A DNA stretch of 20,482 nt from Clostridia bacterium (lineage in GTDB: Bacteria > Bacillota > Clostridia > Christensenellales > CAG-1252). The stretch is taken from NCBI GenBank assembly GCA_016296985.1, contig JAEDHM010000010.1, positions 1-20,482 of the forward strand. Direction: 5' to 3'. The notes under the pieces are model-generated. The model worked only from the letters and a program-made list of their open reading frames with translations, was not told where the DNA came from and did no database searches. Below, piece by piece: positions 5,891 to 12,411 of this stretch; the first letter of the stretch is position 1, and every line of letters begins with the position of its first letter. Position numbers and translations under genes: made by a program.

Positions 5891-8311
5891 TTATGCTTTT
5901 GCTCGTTTGTTTGGTTTGAAAACCGTTTCGCCGTCCTTTATGTCAATGATGATAGAATCTCCCGACTTGACGTTGCCCTTGAGTATCATATCCGACAAGG
6001 GGTTTGTAACAAGTTTTTCAATGGTACGACGGAGAGGACGAGCGCCGTATTCAAGGTTTACACCCTTGTCCAAAATATAGTCTCGGGCGCTTAGTGTTAG
6101 GGATATTTTTATCTTTTGCGCGGATAGTTTTGCGCGAAGTCCCTTAAGCATTATGTCGGCAATTTTCGCAATGTCCGTTTTTGCAAGAGGATGGAAAACC
6201 ACAAGGTCGTCGATACGATTGATGAGCTCGGGTTTTAAGGTACGTTTTACAACGGCAAGTTGCATATCCCTCGCCTTGTCGTAATCGGTACATAAGGGAG
6301 AGGAAAATACCTCGGCGCCTAGGTTTGAAGTCATTATGATAACGGTGTTGTTAAACCTTACCGTTTTTCCCTTGCTGTCCGTCAATCTTCCATCGTCTAG
6401 GATTTGAAGGAAAATATTAAATACGTCGGGATGCGCTTTTTCAATTTCGTCGAAAAGGATAACCGAATAAGGTTTTCTTCTCACCTTTTCGGTAAGTTGA
6501 CCGCCTTCTTCATATCCTACGTAACCGGGAGCGGTACCCGTAAGTTTGGACACGCTTTCCTTTTCCATATATTCGCTCATATCGATACGAATAAGTTCGT
6601 TTTCATCGTCAAACAAGGTTTCGGCAACGGCCTTTGAAAGTTCGGTTTTACCAACGCCGGTAGGACCTAAAAACAGGAAAGATCCGATAGGTTTGTTGTT
6701 GTCTTTCAAGCCTGCTCCTGCCCTACGAATTGCCATTGATACGGCGGAAACCGCCTCGGGTTGTCCGATAACTCGTTTGCTTAAGTTTGCCTCTAGGTTT
6801 AAAAGTCTTTTGGATTCTTTTTCAGTGAGCTTTGAAACGGGGACGCCTGCGACCAAAGATACAACCTCGGCAACGTCGCTTTCATCAACTGAAAGAGTTG
6901 ATTTTTTATCTTCGGCGGAAAGGGTTGCCAAAGTTTTTTCCATTTCGGCCTTTTTACTTTGCAACGACGAAGCAAGTTTGAAATCTTCTTTTTGGGTTGC
7001 TGTCTTCAACTGATAGCAAAGATTTTCGTACTCGGAACGAAGTGTTGAATACTTTTCCTTGTTTTGATTTTTCTTCAAACGCTTGCGACTTGCCGCCTCG
7101 TCAATCAAGTCAAGAGCCTTGTCGGGCAAAAATCTGTCGGTGATATATCTATCCGACAAAGAACAAGCGGCTTTTATTGCAGAATCGGTGATTGTGATAC
7201 CGTGATGTGTTTCGTATTTAGAACGCAAACCCTTCAAAATGATTATGGCATCAGCTACGGTTGGCGGTTCGACGTTGATGACTTGAAACCTTCTTTCAAG
7301 AGCAGGATCCCGCTCGATATATTTGCGGTATTCGTCAATGGTAGTGGTACCTATGGTGTGCAACTCTCCCCTTGCTAAAAGAGGCTTTAAGATGTTTGCC
7401 GCATCCATAGACCCGTCCCCTGTAGCGCCAGCGTTTACGATAGTGTGAATTTCGTCGATAAAGAGAATAATATTCCCTGCCTTTTGAATGTCGTGAATTG
7501 CACTTTTAAACTTTTCCTCAAACTCGCCCCTATACTTTGTGCCTGCGACAACGTCGGACATATCCAAAACAAAGATACGCTTGTTTTTCAAGTCGTCGGG
7601 GACGTTTCCCTTTACAATTTCTTGCGCTAGACCTTCAACAACGGCGGTTTTACCTACGCCTGCTTCACCGATAAGCAAGGGATTGCTTTTAGAACGGCGA
7701 GATAAAACTTGGATTATGCGCTGAATTTCCTCATCTCTTCCAATTACGGGATCAAGTTTTCCTGCCCTTGCCTTGTCGGTGAGGTCGTATCCCAACTTTG
7801 AAAAAGAATCTTCTTTTTCTTCCTCACGTTCTCTTGAACTTAGGGTAGATAGAGAGTTTGTTTTGGGCTCAGATACCGTTGAATAAGGAAAAACGTATTC
7901 AACTTTTACCCTTGCGGATTTCAAAAGAAGAGAGCGCAACTCATCAATGTTTTTAGCGCGCTTTTCCAAAAAAGTTATGATCTTTCCCGTAGTTTCTAAA
8001 ATTGCCAAAGCAATATGAATTACGTCGGGAGAAATGGATCCGGTTTCCCTTGCAATTTCTTGAGCGCGACGAAGGACCGAGCCTGCCTCGGTAGAAATTT
8101 TTACCGAAGAATATACCTCGGTAGGAATCATTTCCGCTTCAAGTTTGTCGGCAGTTACGTTCAAACGCAAAAAGACTTCGCCCACCGGACCTTCGCTTCG
8201 AAGAACGCCGGCAAGCAAATGCTCGGTAAGTAAAATACCACCGTTTTTTGATGCAAGTTTTTCCGCATAAGCAATGACGGTTTTTGCGGTGGTAGTAAAC
8301 TTTTCAAACAT
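5891..8311 (-). CDS. clpC: ClpC-type AAA+ ATPase (Hsp100)
   Basis: An 806-residue double-ring AAA+ unfoldase, the usual ClpC length. Order: Clp N-domain (1-145), first ATPase domain with Walker A GEAGVGKT (215-222) and Walker B LFIDE (283-287), a short UVR-like middle domain (about 415-470, far shorter than the ClpB coiled coil), second ATPase domain with Walker A GPTGVGKT (549-556) and Walker B ILFDE (618-622), and a C-terminal D2-small domain. Two oddities: the region after TSNLGA (661-666), where ClpC carries the ClpP-docking [LIV]-G-[FL] tripeptide, has none and is about nine residues shorter than in Bacillus ClpC; and only the first N-domain repeat keeps the TEH motif (E30) of the phosphoarginine pocket. 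ctsR, mcsA and mcsB are not beside it. GGGAGG (8323-8318) lies 6 bases before the ATG. Confidence 0.93.
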   Translation of the reverse strand: MFEKFTTTAKTVIAYAEKLASKNGGILLTEHLLAGVLRSEGPVGEVFLRLNVTADKLEAEMIPTEVYSSVKISTEAGSVLRRAQEIARETGSISPDVIHIALAILETTGKIITFLEKRAKNIDELRSLLLKSARVKVEYVFPYSTVSEPKTNSLSTLSSREREEEKEDSFSKLGYDLTDKARAGKLDPVIGRDEEIQRIIQVLSRRSKSNPLLIGEAGVGKTAVVEGLAQEIVKGNVPDDLKNKRIFVLDMSDVVAGTKYRGEFEEKFKSAIHDIQKAGNIILFIDEIHTIVNAGATGDGSMDAANILKPLLARGELHTIGTTTIDEYRKYIERDPALERRFQVINVEPPTVADAIIILKGLRSKYETHHGITITDSAIKAACSLSDRYITDRFLPDKALDLIDEAASRKRLKKNQNKEKYSTLRSEYENLCYQLKTATQKEDFKLASSLQSKKAEMEKTLATLSAEDKKSTLSVDESDVAEVVSLVAGVPVSKLTEKESKRLLNLEANLSKRVIGQPEAVSAVSMAIRRAGAGLKDNNKPIGSFLFLGPTGVGKTELSKAVAETLFDDENELIRIDMSEYMEKESVSKLTGTAPGYVGYEEGGQLTEKVRRKPYSVILFDEIEKAHPDVFNIFLQILDDGRLTDSKGKTVRFNNTVIIMTSNLGAEVFSSPLCTDYDKARDMQLAVVKRTLKPELINRIDDLVVFHPLAKTDIAKIADIMLKGLRAKLSAQKIKISLTLSARDYILDKGVNLEYGARPLRRTIEKLVTNPLSDMILKGNVKSGDSIIIDIKDGETVFKPNKRAKA

Positions 8312-8347
8312 AACGGACCTCCCTTGGGGAAAGAAAAAAAATACTCT

Positions 8348-8366
8348 TTATGTTATCATAACATAA
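8348..8366. promoter_or_regulatory. 19-bp perfect palindrome over the clpC -10 (candidate operator)
   Basis: TTATGTTAT-C-ATAACATAA has 9-base perfect arms around one central base. It covers the clpC -10 and the predicted transcription start, the classic place for a repressor. It is not CIRCE and not the GGTCAAA direct repeat of CtsR. The regulator is unknown. Confidence 0.6.
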
Positions 8367-8383
8367 CCGCAAAGATTATTCAA
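8355..8383 (-). promoter_or_regulatory. clpC promoter
   Basis: On the minus strand TTGAAT (8383-8378) and TATGAT (8360-8355) are separated by 17 bases, a good housekeeping sigma-A promoter. The predicted start near 8348 leaves a leader of about 37 bases before the clpC ATG. Confidence 0.75.
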
Positions 8384-8399
8384 GTTGCTTTTTCAACTT
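8382..8399. repeat. Inverted repeat at the clpC -35
   Basis: AAGTTG-CTTTTT-CAACTT has 6-base perfect arms 6 bases apart, and its left arm overlaps the edge of the clpC -35 element. A related TTCAAC word recurs at 8411-8416. It may be a second protein site in the divergent clpC/dinB region, or chance in AT-rich sequence. Confidence 0.3.
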
Positions 8400-8474
8400 T
8401 TCACCCAGTATTCAACCTTTTCTTGACGTTTTCTCTTTTTTTCTTCTTTTTTAGCACTTGTCCCGATTTTTGTA

Positions 8475-8502
8475 TTGCTTATTGTTTATTTTGGTTTATA
8501 AT
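8475..8502 (+). promoter_or_regulatory. dinB promoter, start predicted at the ATG
   Basis: TTGCTT (8475-8480), a 16-base spacer, and perfect TATAAT (8497-8502). With the usual distance from the -10, the first transcribed base is 8509, the A of the dinB ATG. The -35 matches only the TTG of consensus. No Bacillus-type LexA box (GAAC-N4-GTTC) is seen. Confidence 0.6.
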
Positions 8503-8508
8503 ATTGTT

Positions 8509-9750
8509 ATGGAAAAAGTGATTTTGCATTGTGATGCCAACAACTTTTACGCCTCGGTTGAGTGCGCTAAAAACCCTGCTTTAAAGGGGTATGCTCTTGC
8601 CGTGGGCGGTGATGAAGAAAGGCGTAGCGGAATCATTTTGGCAAAAAGCAACGAAGCGAAAAAAATGGGCGTTTCTACCGGCGAACCTATATGGCAAGCA
8701 AAACAAAAATGTCCCGATTTGCTTATCTTACCTCCGGATTTTTCGGCCTACGTCAAATATTCGAACGCCTTATTCAAAATCTATTCTTCCTATACCGACA
8801 AAGTTGAATGCTTTGGTCTTGACGAATGTTGGCTTGATATATCCGACACAAGGTTTGGTTGCGACGGAAAAGCTGTTGCCGACGAAATTCGCGCAAGAGT
8901 AAAAAAAGAACTTGGAATTACGATTTCGGTTGGCGTCTCTTTTACAAAGGTTTTTGCAAAACTTGGAAGCGACTTCAAAAAGCCGGATGCAACTACCGTT
9001 TTTGATGAGAACAATTTCAAACAAACGGTTTGGAAATTGCCTGTTTCCGACCTTTTGATGGTAGGTAGACAAACTACGAAATTTTTCGCAAACGTGGGTA
9101 TTCGCACCATTGGTGATTTGGCTAAAATGTCAAGGACACTTTTGAAGGGAAAACTTGGTGTGGTAGGCGAGCATTTGCACGACTACGCCAACGGTGTAGA
9201 AATTGATACCGTAAAAAATTATTACGATCACGATATCCCCTCAAGCGTGGGTAACGGCTCGACGGCATCAAAGGATATGGTGACTGAAAGCGAGGCATCT
9301 TCCCTTATCGTAACCCTTTGCGAATCAGTGGCAACACGACTTAGGCAATACGGTCTTAAAGCCTGCGGAATTCATTTGGGATTGAAGAGTAACGAATTTA
9401 AGTACGCAGGAAAGCAAAATCCCCTGCATACACCTACGAACACCTCAACCGACCTAATCAACGGCGCGTTGGGGTTGCTGGGCGAACTTTGGTCTTCGGA
9501 CATGGATATTCCCCTTAGGGCAATTACAGTTACTGCAATCAATCTTATCAGTAGTGACGAAGGCTATCAACAAAACTTTTTCGCCGACGACGAGCCTACC
9601 TTGAAAGAGGAAAATTTAGAAAAAAGCGTGGACAAAATAAGAGATAAGTACGGCTATAACAGTATTCAGCGAGGTCGGACTTTGACAAACACTTTTACCA
9701 CAGATAAGATTGTGGACGACAAAGAATTTCGACCTTTTAAGAAAAACTAA
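8509..9750 (+). CDS. dinB: Y-family DNA polymerase IV (DinB-like), probably leaderless
   Basis: A 413-residue translesion DNA polymerase, the only plus-strand gene. It starts MEKVILHCDANNFYASVE: D9 is a catalytic metal ligand, F13-Y14 occupy the steric-gate site that excludes ribonucleotides, and FGLDECWLD supplies D105 and E106. Palm, fingers and thumb lead to a helix-hairpin-helix segment (about 180-200) and a little-finger domain. GYQQNFFADDE, between the little finger and the DKIRDKYGYNSIQRG segment, takes the usual place of the sliding-clamp motif but lacks the Leu of QLxLF. An upstream in-frame TTG at 8458 would add 17 hydrophobic residues absent from the family, so ATG 8509 is chosen. 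No Shine-Dalgarno sequence precedes it, unlike almost every other gene here. Confidence 0.93.
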   Translation: MEKVILHCDANNFYASVECAKNPALKGYALAVGGDEERRSGIILAKSNEAKKMGVSTGEPIWQAKQKCPDLLILPPDFSAYVKYSNALFKIYSSYTDKVECFGLDECWLDISDTRFGCDGKAVADEIRARVKKELGITISVGVSFTKVFAKLGSDFKKPDATTVFDENNFKQTVWKLPVSDLLMVGRQTTKFFANVGIRTIGDLAKMSRTLLKGKLGVVGEHLHDYANGVEIDTVKNYYDHDIPSSVGNGSTASKDMVTESEASSLIVTLCESVATRLRQYGLKACGIHLGLKSNEFKYAGKQNPLHTPTNTSTDLINGALGLLGELWSSDMDIPLRAITVTAINLISSDEGYQQNFFADDEPTLKEENLEKSVDKIRDKYGYNSIQRGRTLTNTFTTDKIVDDKEFRPFKKN

Positions 9751-9775
9751 AACCGCCTGCCACGGCGGTTTTTTT
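9751..9775 (+). terminator. dinB terminator
   Basis: AACCGCC-TGCCAC-GGCGGTT followed by five further T, starting immediately after the dinB stop codon. The reverse strand also carries four T after the stem, so it may act weakly in both directions. Confidence 0.88.
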
Positions 9776-9780
9776 CAATG

Positions 9781-9807
9781 AAAAAAGCGTTGCAAATGCA
9801 ACGCTTT
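9781..9807 (-). terminator. rpsU terminator
   Basis: On the minus strand a 10-base-pair stem AAAGCGTTGC-ATTT-GCAACGCTTT (9807-9784) runs into six T ending at 9781. It lies 12 bases after rpsU and back to back with the dinB terminator. Confidence 0.9.
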
Positions 9808-9819
9808 GATTTTGGCAAA

Positions 9820-10002
9820 TTAATCTCTGCCGGCTTTTCTTTTACGAGCAGCCTCAGCTTTCTTTTTACGTTTTACGCTGGGTTTTTCGTAGGCTTCTTT
9901 ACGTTTGATATCGCCGATGATACCGTCTTTGGTGCATTGACGCTTGAAACGTCTGATAGCGCTATCCAATGTTTCGTTATCTCTAACCTTTACGTATGCC
10001 AT
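9820..10002 (-). CDS. rpsU: 30S ribosomal protein bS21
   Basis: A 60-residue basic protein beginning MAYVKVRDNETLDSAIRRFK, with a lysine/arginine-rich C-terminal helix (KRKKKAEAARKRK). This is bS21, a small-subunit protein located near the anti-Shine-Dalgarno end of 16S rRNA and involved in translation initiation. Its length is close to the usual 57-70. AGGTGA (10012-10007) lies only 4 bases before the ATG, with a second AAAGG further up. Its position after mtaB and a HIT gene matches Clostridia; yqeY, which often follows, is absent. It has its own promoter and terminator. Confidence 0.97.
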   Translation of the reverse strand: MAYVKVRDNETLDSAIRRFKRQCTKDGIIGDIKRKEAYEKPSVKRKKKAEAARKRKAGRD

Positions 10003-10043
10003 ATTCTCACCTACCTTTCGCCTTGCGATTTATCGTAACTATA

Positions 10044-10071
10044 ATTATATACAATTTGTGGATATTGTCAA
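10044..10071 (-). promoter_or_regulatory. rpsU promoter
   Basis: On the minus strand TTGACA (10071-10066) and TATAAT (10049-10044) with a 16-base spacer; both hexamers are perfect matches. It lies between the HIT gene and rpsU, giving a leader of about 35 bases. It lets rpsU be made independently of the heat-shock operon. Confidence 0.85.
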
Positions 10072-10096
10072 CCAATTGATAAAAAGTTTTTTTATT

Positions 10097-10438
10097 TTAT
10101 GCCATTTTGTCGGAAAGTTTTTCTCCGCCTAAAATATGAATATGCAAGTGGTCCACCGATTGACAACCGTTTGCACCCTTGTTTGATACCAGCCGGAATC
10201 CCTCGGACAGTCCTAATTCTTCGGTCATTGTAGAAAGTTTTTTGATGCATCTTGCTAAAACGTACGCATCTTCCTCACTCATTTCAATAACGTTTGCATA
10301 GTGCTTTTTAGGAACTAAAAGCAAGTGAATGGGCGCTTGAGGGGCGATATCCTTGAAAATCAACATATCTTCGTCTTCATAAACTTTCGCTGAAGGAATT
10401 TCACCTTTTATAATTTTGCAAAATAAACAGTTTTCCAT
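10097..10438 (-). CDS. HIT-family (HinT-like) purine nucleoside phosphoramidase
   Basis: A 113-residue histidine-triad protein. The triad H97-L-H99-I-H101 is the nucleotide-binding and catalytic motif; C4, C7, H46 and H97 match the zinc-binding set of the HINT type. Members hydrolyse adenosine phosphoramidates, including stray aminoacyl-adenylates, in the cytosol; the physiological substrate is unknown. The start MENCLFCKIIKGEIPS is typical of the family. The gene begins 12 bases after mtaB, with AAGGAAGG before its ATG, so it is the tail of the heat-shock/modification operon. No terminator separates it from the rpsU promoter. Confidence 0.93.
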   Translation of the reverse strand: MENCLFCKIIKGEIPSAKVYEDEDMLIFKDIAPQAPIHLLLVPKKHYANVIEMSEEDAYVLARCIKKLSTMTEELGLSEGFRLVSNKGANGCQSVDHLHIHILGGEKLSDKMA

Positions 10439-10450
10439 ATTCTACCTTCC

Positions 10451-11692
10451 TTATTTTAGTTTTGCGAGCAAGCCGTTTTGATAAATTCCCGTTGCCCTTA
10501 CCCTGTAAATACGCCCTATTCTCGGCGTTGCGGTTTTTGAAATATACACCCTTATGTAGTTGTCGGTATAGCCTTCGATATAAAAATCAGTAGCGTATTC
10601 GGCAACCACCTCAAATTCGCTTTCGCAATAGGTTGATAAGAAATTTCTACGCAAGGTATGGCGAAGTTTTTCAAGTTTTTCAATGCGCGCGTCAACTACC
10701 GCCCTGTCAATACTTCCTAGTGAATAGGCTTTTGTACCCTGTCTTCTTGAATAAGGGAATATGTGGATATCTGAAAATTGTACCTTTTCCGCTAAATCCA
10801 AAGTGTTAGCAAAAGCTTCTTCCGTTTCGGTAGGGAATCCTACGATTATGTCGGTAGTAATACCTGCATCGGGGAAATATTCTCTGATCAAATCCACCTT
10901 TTCCATATACTCCTTGCGGGTGTAATGTCTATTCATATCCTTCAATACTCCATCGTCACCGCTTTGCAATGAAAGGTGGAAATGAGGACATACGTTGCCG
11001 GCTTTCGCCATTGCGGATAAAAACTTTTTGTCAATGACGTTGACTTCAAGAGAGCCTAATCTTATCCTTGCCTTTACGCCTGAAAGATAGGTAATAAGGT
11101 CGGCAAGAGACAGACCTATATCCTTTCCATAAGCGGAAAGGTTTATGCCCGTAAGCACGATTTCGTCTGTTTCAAGGGCGCGGATATTGCACTCGGTTAA
11201 AACGTCAACGGGCATACGAGAGCGGATTCTGCCACGGAGATAAGGAATTATGCAATAAGAGCAAAAATTGTTACAGCCGTCCTGCACCTTTATAAAGGCG
11301 CGAGACCTTGTTGCTTTTCCATACTCGCTGTTTTCGTAAACTGAAGGAAGTGGTGAAATATCCTTACCTTCTGGGAAGGAACAAATCAAGTTTTTGCCTG
11401 CTACCCCTGAAATATGGGTAACGCCCTTTCCCTCGAACTGCTCGGGATTTTTTTGAGCGGCGCAACCTGTGACGTAGATTTTTGCGTTGGGGTTGTATTT
11501 TCTCATACGAGCAATACACTGTCTTGACTTTTTTTCCGCTTCTTGCGTTACGGCGCAAGTGTTGATAACGTAAAGATCGGCGGCCTCAAGTTCGCAACTT
11601 ACGGTATGGCCTGCCTTTTCAAAACTTGCGACGAGACTGTCGCACTCGTACTGATTGACTTTACAACCTAAATTATACACAACAATTTTCAT
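10451..11692 (-). CDS. mtaB: tRNA t6A37 methylthiotransferase
   Basis: A 413-residue radical SAM methylthiotransferase that converts t6A at position 37 of ANN-decoding tRNAs to ms2t6A. The N-terminal MTTase domain has C10 (NLGCKVNQ), C46 (INTCAVT) and C77 (TGCAAQ), which should hold the auxiliary 4Fe-4S cluster. C140-x3-C144-x2-C147 (GCNNFCSYC) is the radical SAM cluster. A C-terminal TRAM domain (about 350-413) binds tRNA. Placement downstream of dnaJ-prmA-rsmE is the same as Bacillus yqeV (mtaB), which favours MtaB over MiaB. The ribosome binding site AGGTGA overlaps the rsmE stop codon (TAGGTGATTTATG), with a gap of 7 bases. Confidence 0.95.
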   Translation of the reverse strand: MKIVVYNLGCKVNQYECDSLVASFEKAGHTVSCELEAADLYVINTCAVTQEAEKKSRQCIARMRKYNPNAKIYVTGCAAQKNPEQFEGKGVTHISGVAGKNLICSFPEGKDISPLPSVYENSEYGKATRSRAFIKVQDGCNNFCSYCIIPYLRGRIRSRMPVDVLTECNIRALETDEIVLTGINLSAYGKDIGLSLADLITYLSGVKARIRLGSLEVNVIDKKFLSAMAKAGNVCPHFHLSLQSGDDGVLKDMNRHYTRKEYMEKVDLIREYFPDAGITTDIIVGFPTETEEAFANTLDLAEKVQFSDIHIFPYSRRQGTKAYSLGSIDRAVVDARIEKLEKLRHTLRRNFLSTYCESEFEVVAEYATDFYIEGYTDNYIRVYISKTATPRIGRIYRVRATGIYQNGLLAKLK

Positions 11693-11699
11693 AAATCAC

Positions 11700-12410
11700 C
11701 TATTCGAACTGCAAGGTAAGGTATGCAAGAGATGCAATGCTTGCCGTTTCCGCCCTAAGTATTCGTTTTCCCAAGGAGAAAACCTCAATCCCTTTCTCTT
11801 TCGCCTTTTCAACTTCTTCCTTTGTAAAACCGCCTTCACTTCCCACCAATAAAGCTATGGATTGTTTATCCTTCAAATCAAGGTCTCGAAGCATAGTCTT
11901 ATCTTCATTTTCGTAAGCCATAATTGCGGACTGGGATTTTGTCATATCTATAAGAACGTCGTCAAAGCTTTTCGGATTGGAAATTTTGCACAAACTTGCC
12001 CTTCCGCATTGTTTGCTTGCTTCCATTATGATCCTTTCAAGCCTTTCAATTCTTACGTTTTTTTCATTGGTAAGCTGGGAAATAACCGGTATTATTCTTT
12101 TTACTCCCAATTCTACTGCTTTTTGTATGGCAAGGTCCATTTTTTCGCTTTTAATGGCGCAAATATACAGACTTATATCCTTTTCAGTTTCGGTAGGATT
12201 TTTCACCTTTTCATCAATCCTACATACCGCATAATTTTTTTCTATTCTTTCAATAGTAGCGTAAAAGTCATAACCGCTGTTGTCGCACAAAATGGTTTTG
12301 TATCCCACCTTATGTCGCAAAACGTCGGTCATGTGATGAAATTCCTTTCCTTCCACGATTGCAGTTGAGGAAGTTATGGGTGTATCTAAAAAGAATCTTC
12401 TGATTTCCAT
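11700..12410 (-). CDS. rsmE: 16S rRNA (uracil-1498-N3)-methyltransferase
   Basis: A 236-residue SPOUT-class methyltransferase that methylates U1498 of 16S rRNA in assembled 30S subunits. A PUA-like N-terminal domain (about 1-70, with EFHHMTDVLRHK) is followed by the knotted catalytic domain: KMDLAIQKAVELGV (90-103), EASKQCGRA (130-138), LLVGSEGGFTKEEV (187-200) and LGKRILRAETA (213-223), which form the S-adenosylmethionine-binding trefoil knot. One base separates the prmA stop from this ATG (TAGTATG), so translation is likely coupled. The order prmA-rsmE-mtaB is conserved in Firmicutes. Confidence 0.96.
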   Translation of the reverse strand: MEIRRFFLDTPITSSTAIVEGKEFHHMTDVLRHKVGYKTILCDNSGYDFYATIERIEKNYAVCRIDEKVKNPTETEKDISLYICAIKSEKMDLAIQKAVELGVKRIIPVISQLTNEKNVRIERLERIIMEASKQCGRASLCKISNPKSFDDVLIDMTKSQSAIMAYENEDKTMLRDLDLKDKQSIALLVGSEGGFTKEEVEKAKEKGIEVFSLGKRILRAETASIASLAYLTLQFE

Positions 12411-12411
12411 A

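Noticed and set aside
8400..8422. Possible CtsR box upstream of clpC
   Set aside because: On the minus strand GGTTGAA and GGTGAAA occur near each other, but the heptads deviate from GGTCAAA and the spacer is five bases rather than three.
8429..8508. LexA (SOS) box upstream of dinB
   Set aside because: No GAAC-N4-GTTC or close variant is present, so damage regulation by LexA cannot be supported.
8324..8521. Small hydrophobic plus-strand ORF in the clpC-dinB gap
   Set aside because: It starts with TTG without a ribosome binding site, covers both divergent promoters and runs into dinB; its hydrophobicity comes from T-rich promoter DNA.
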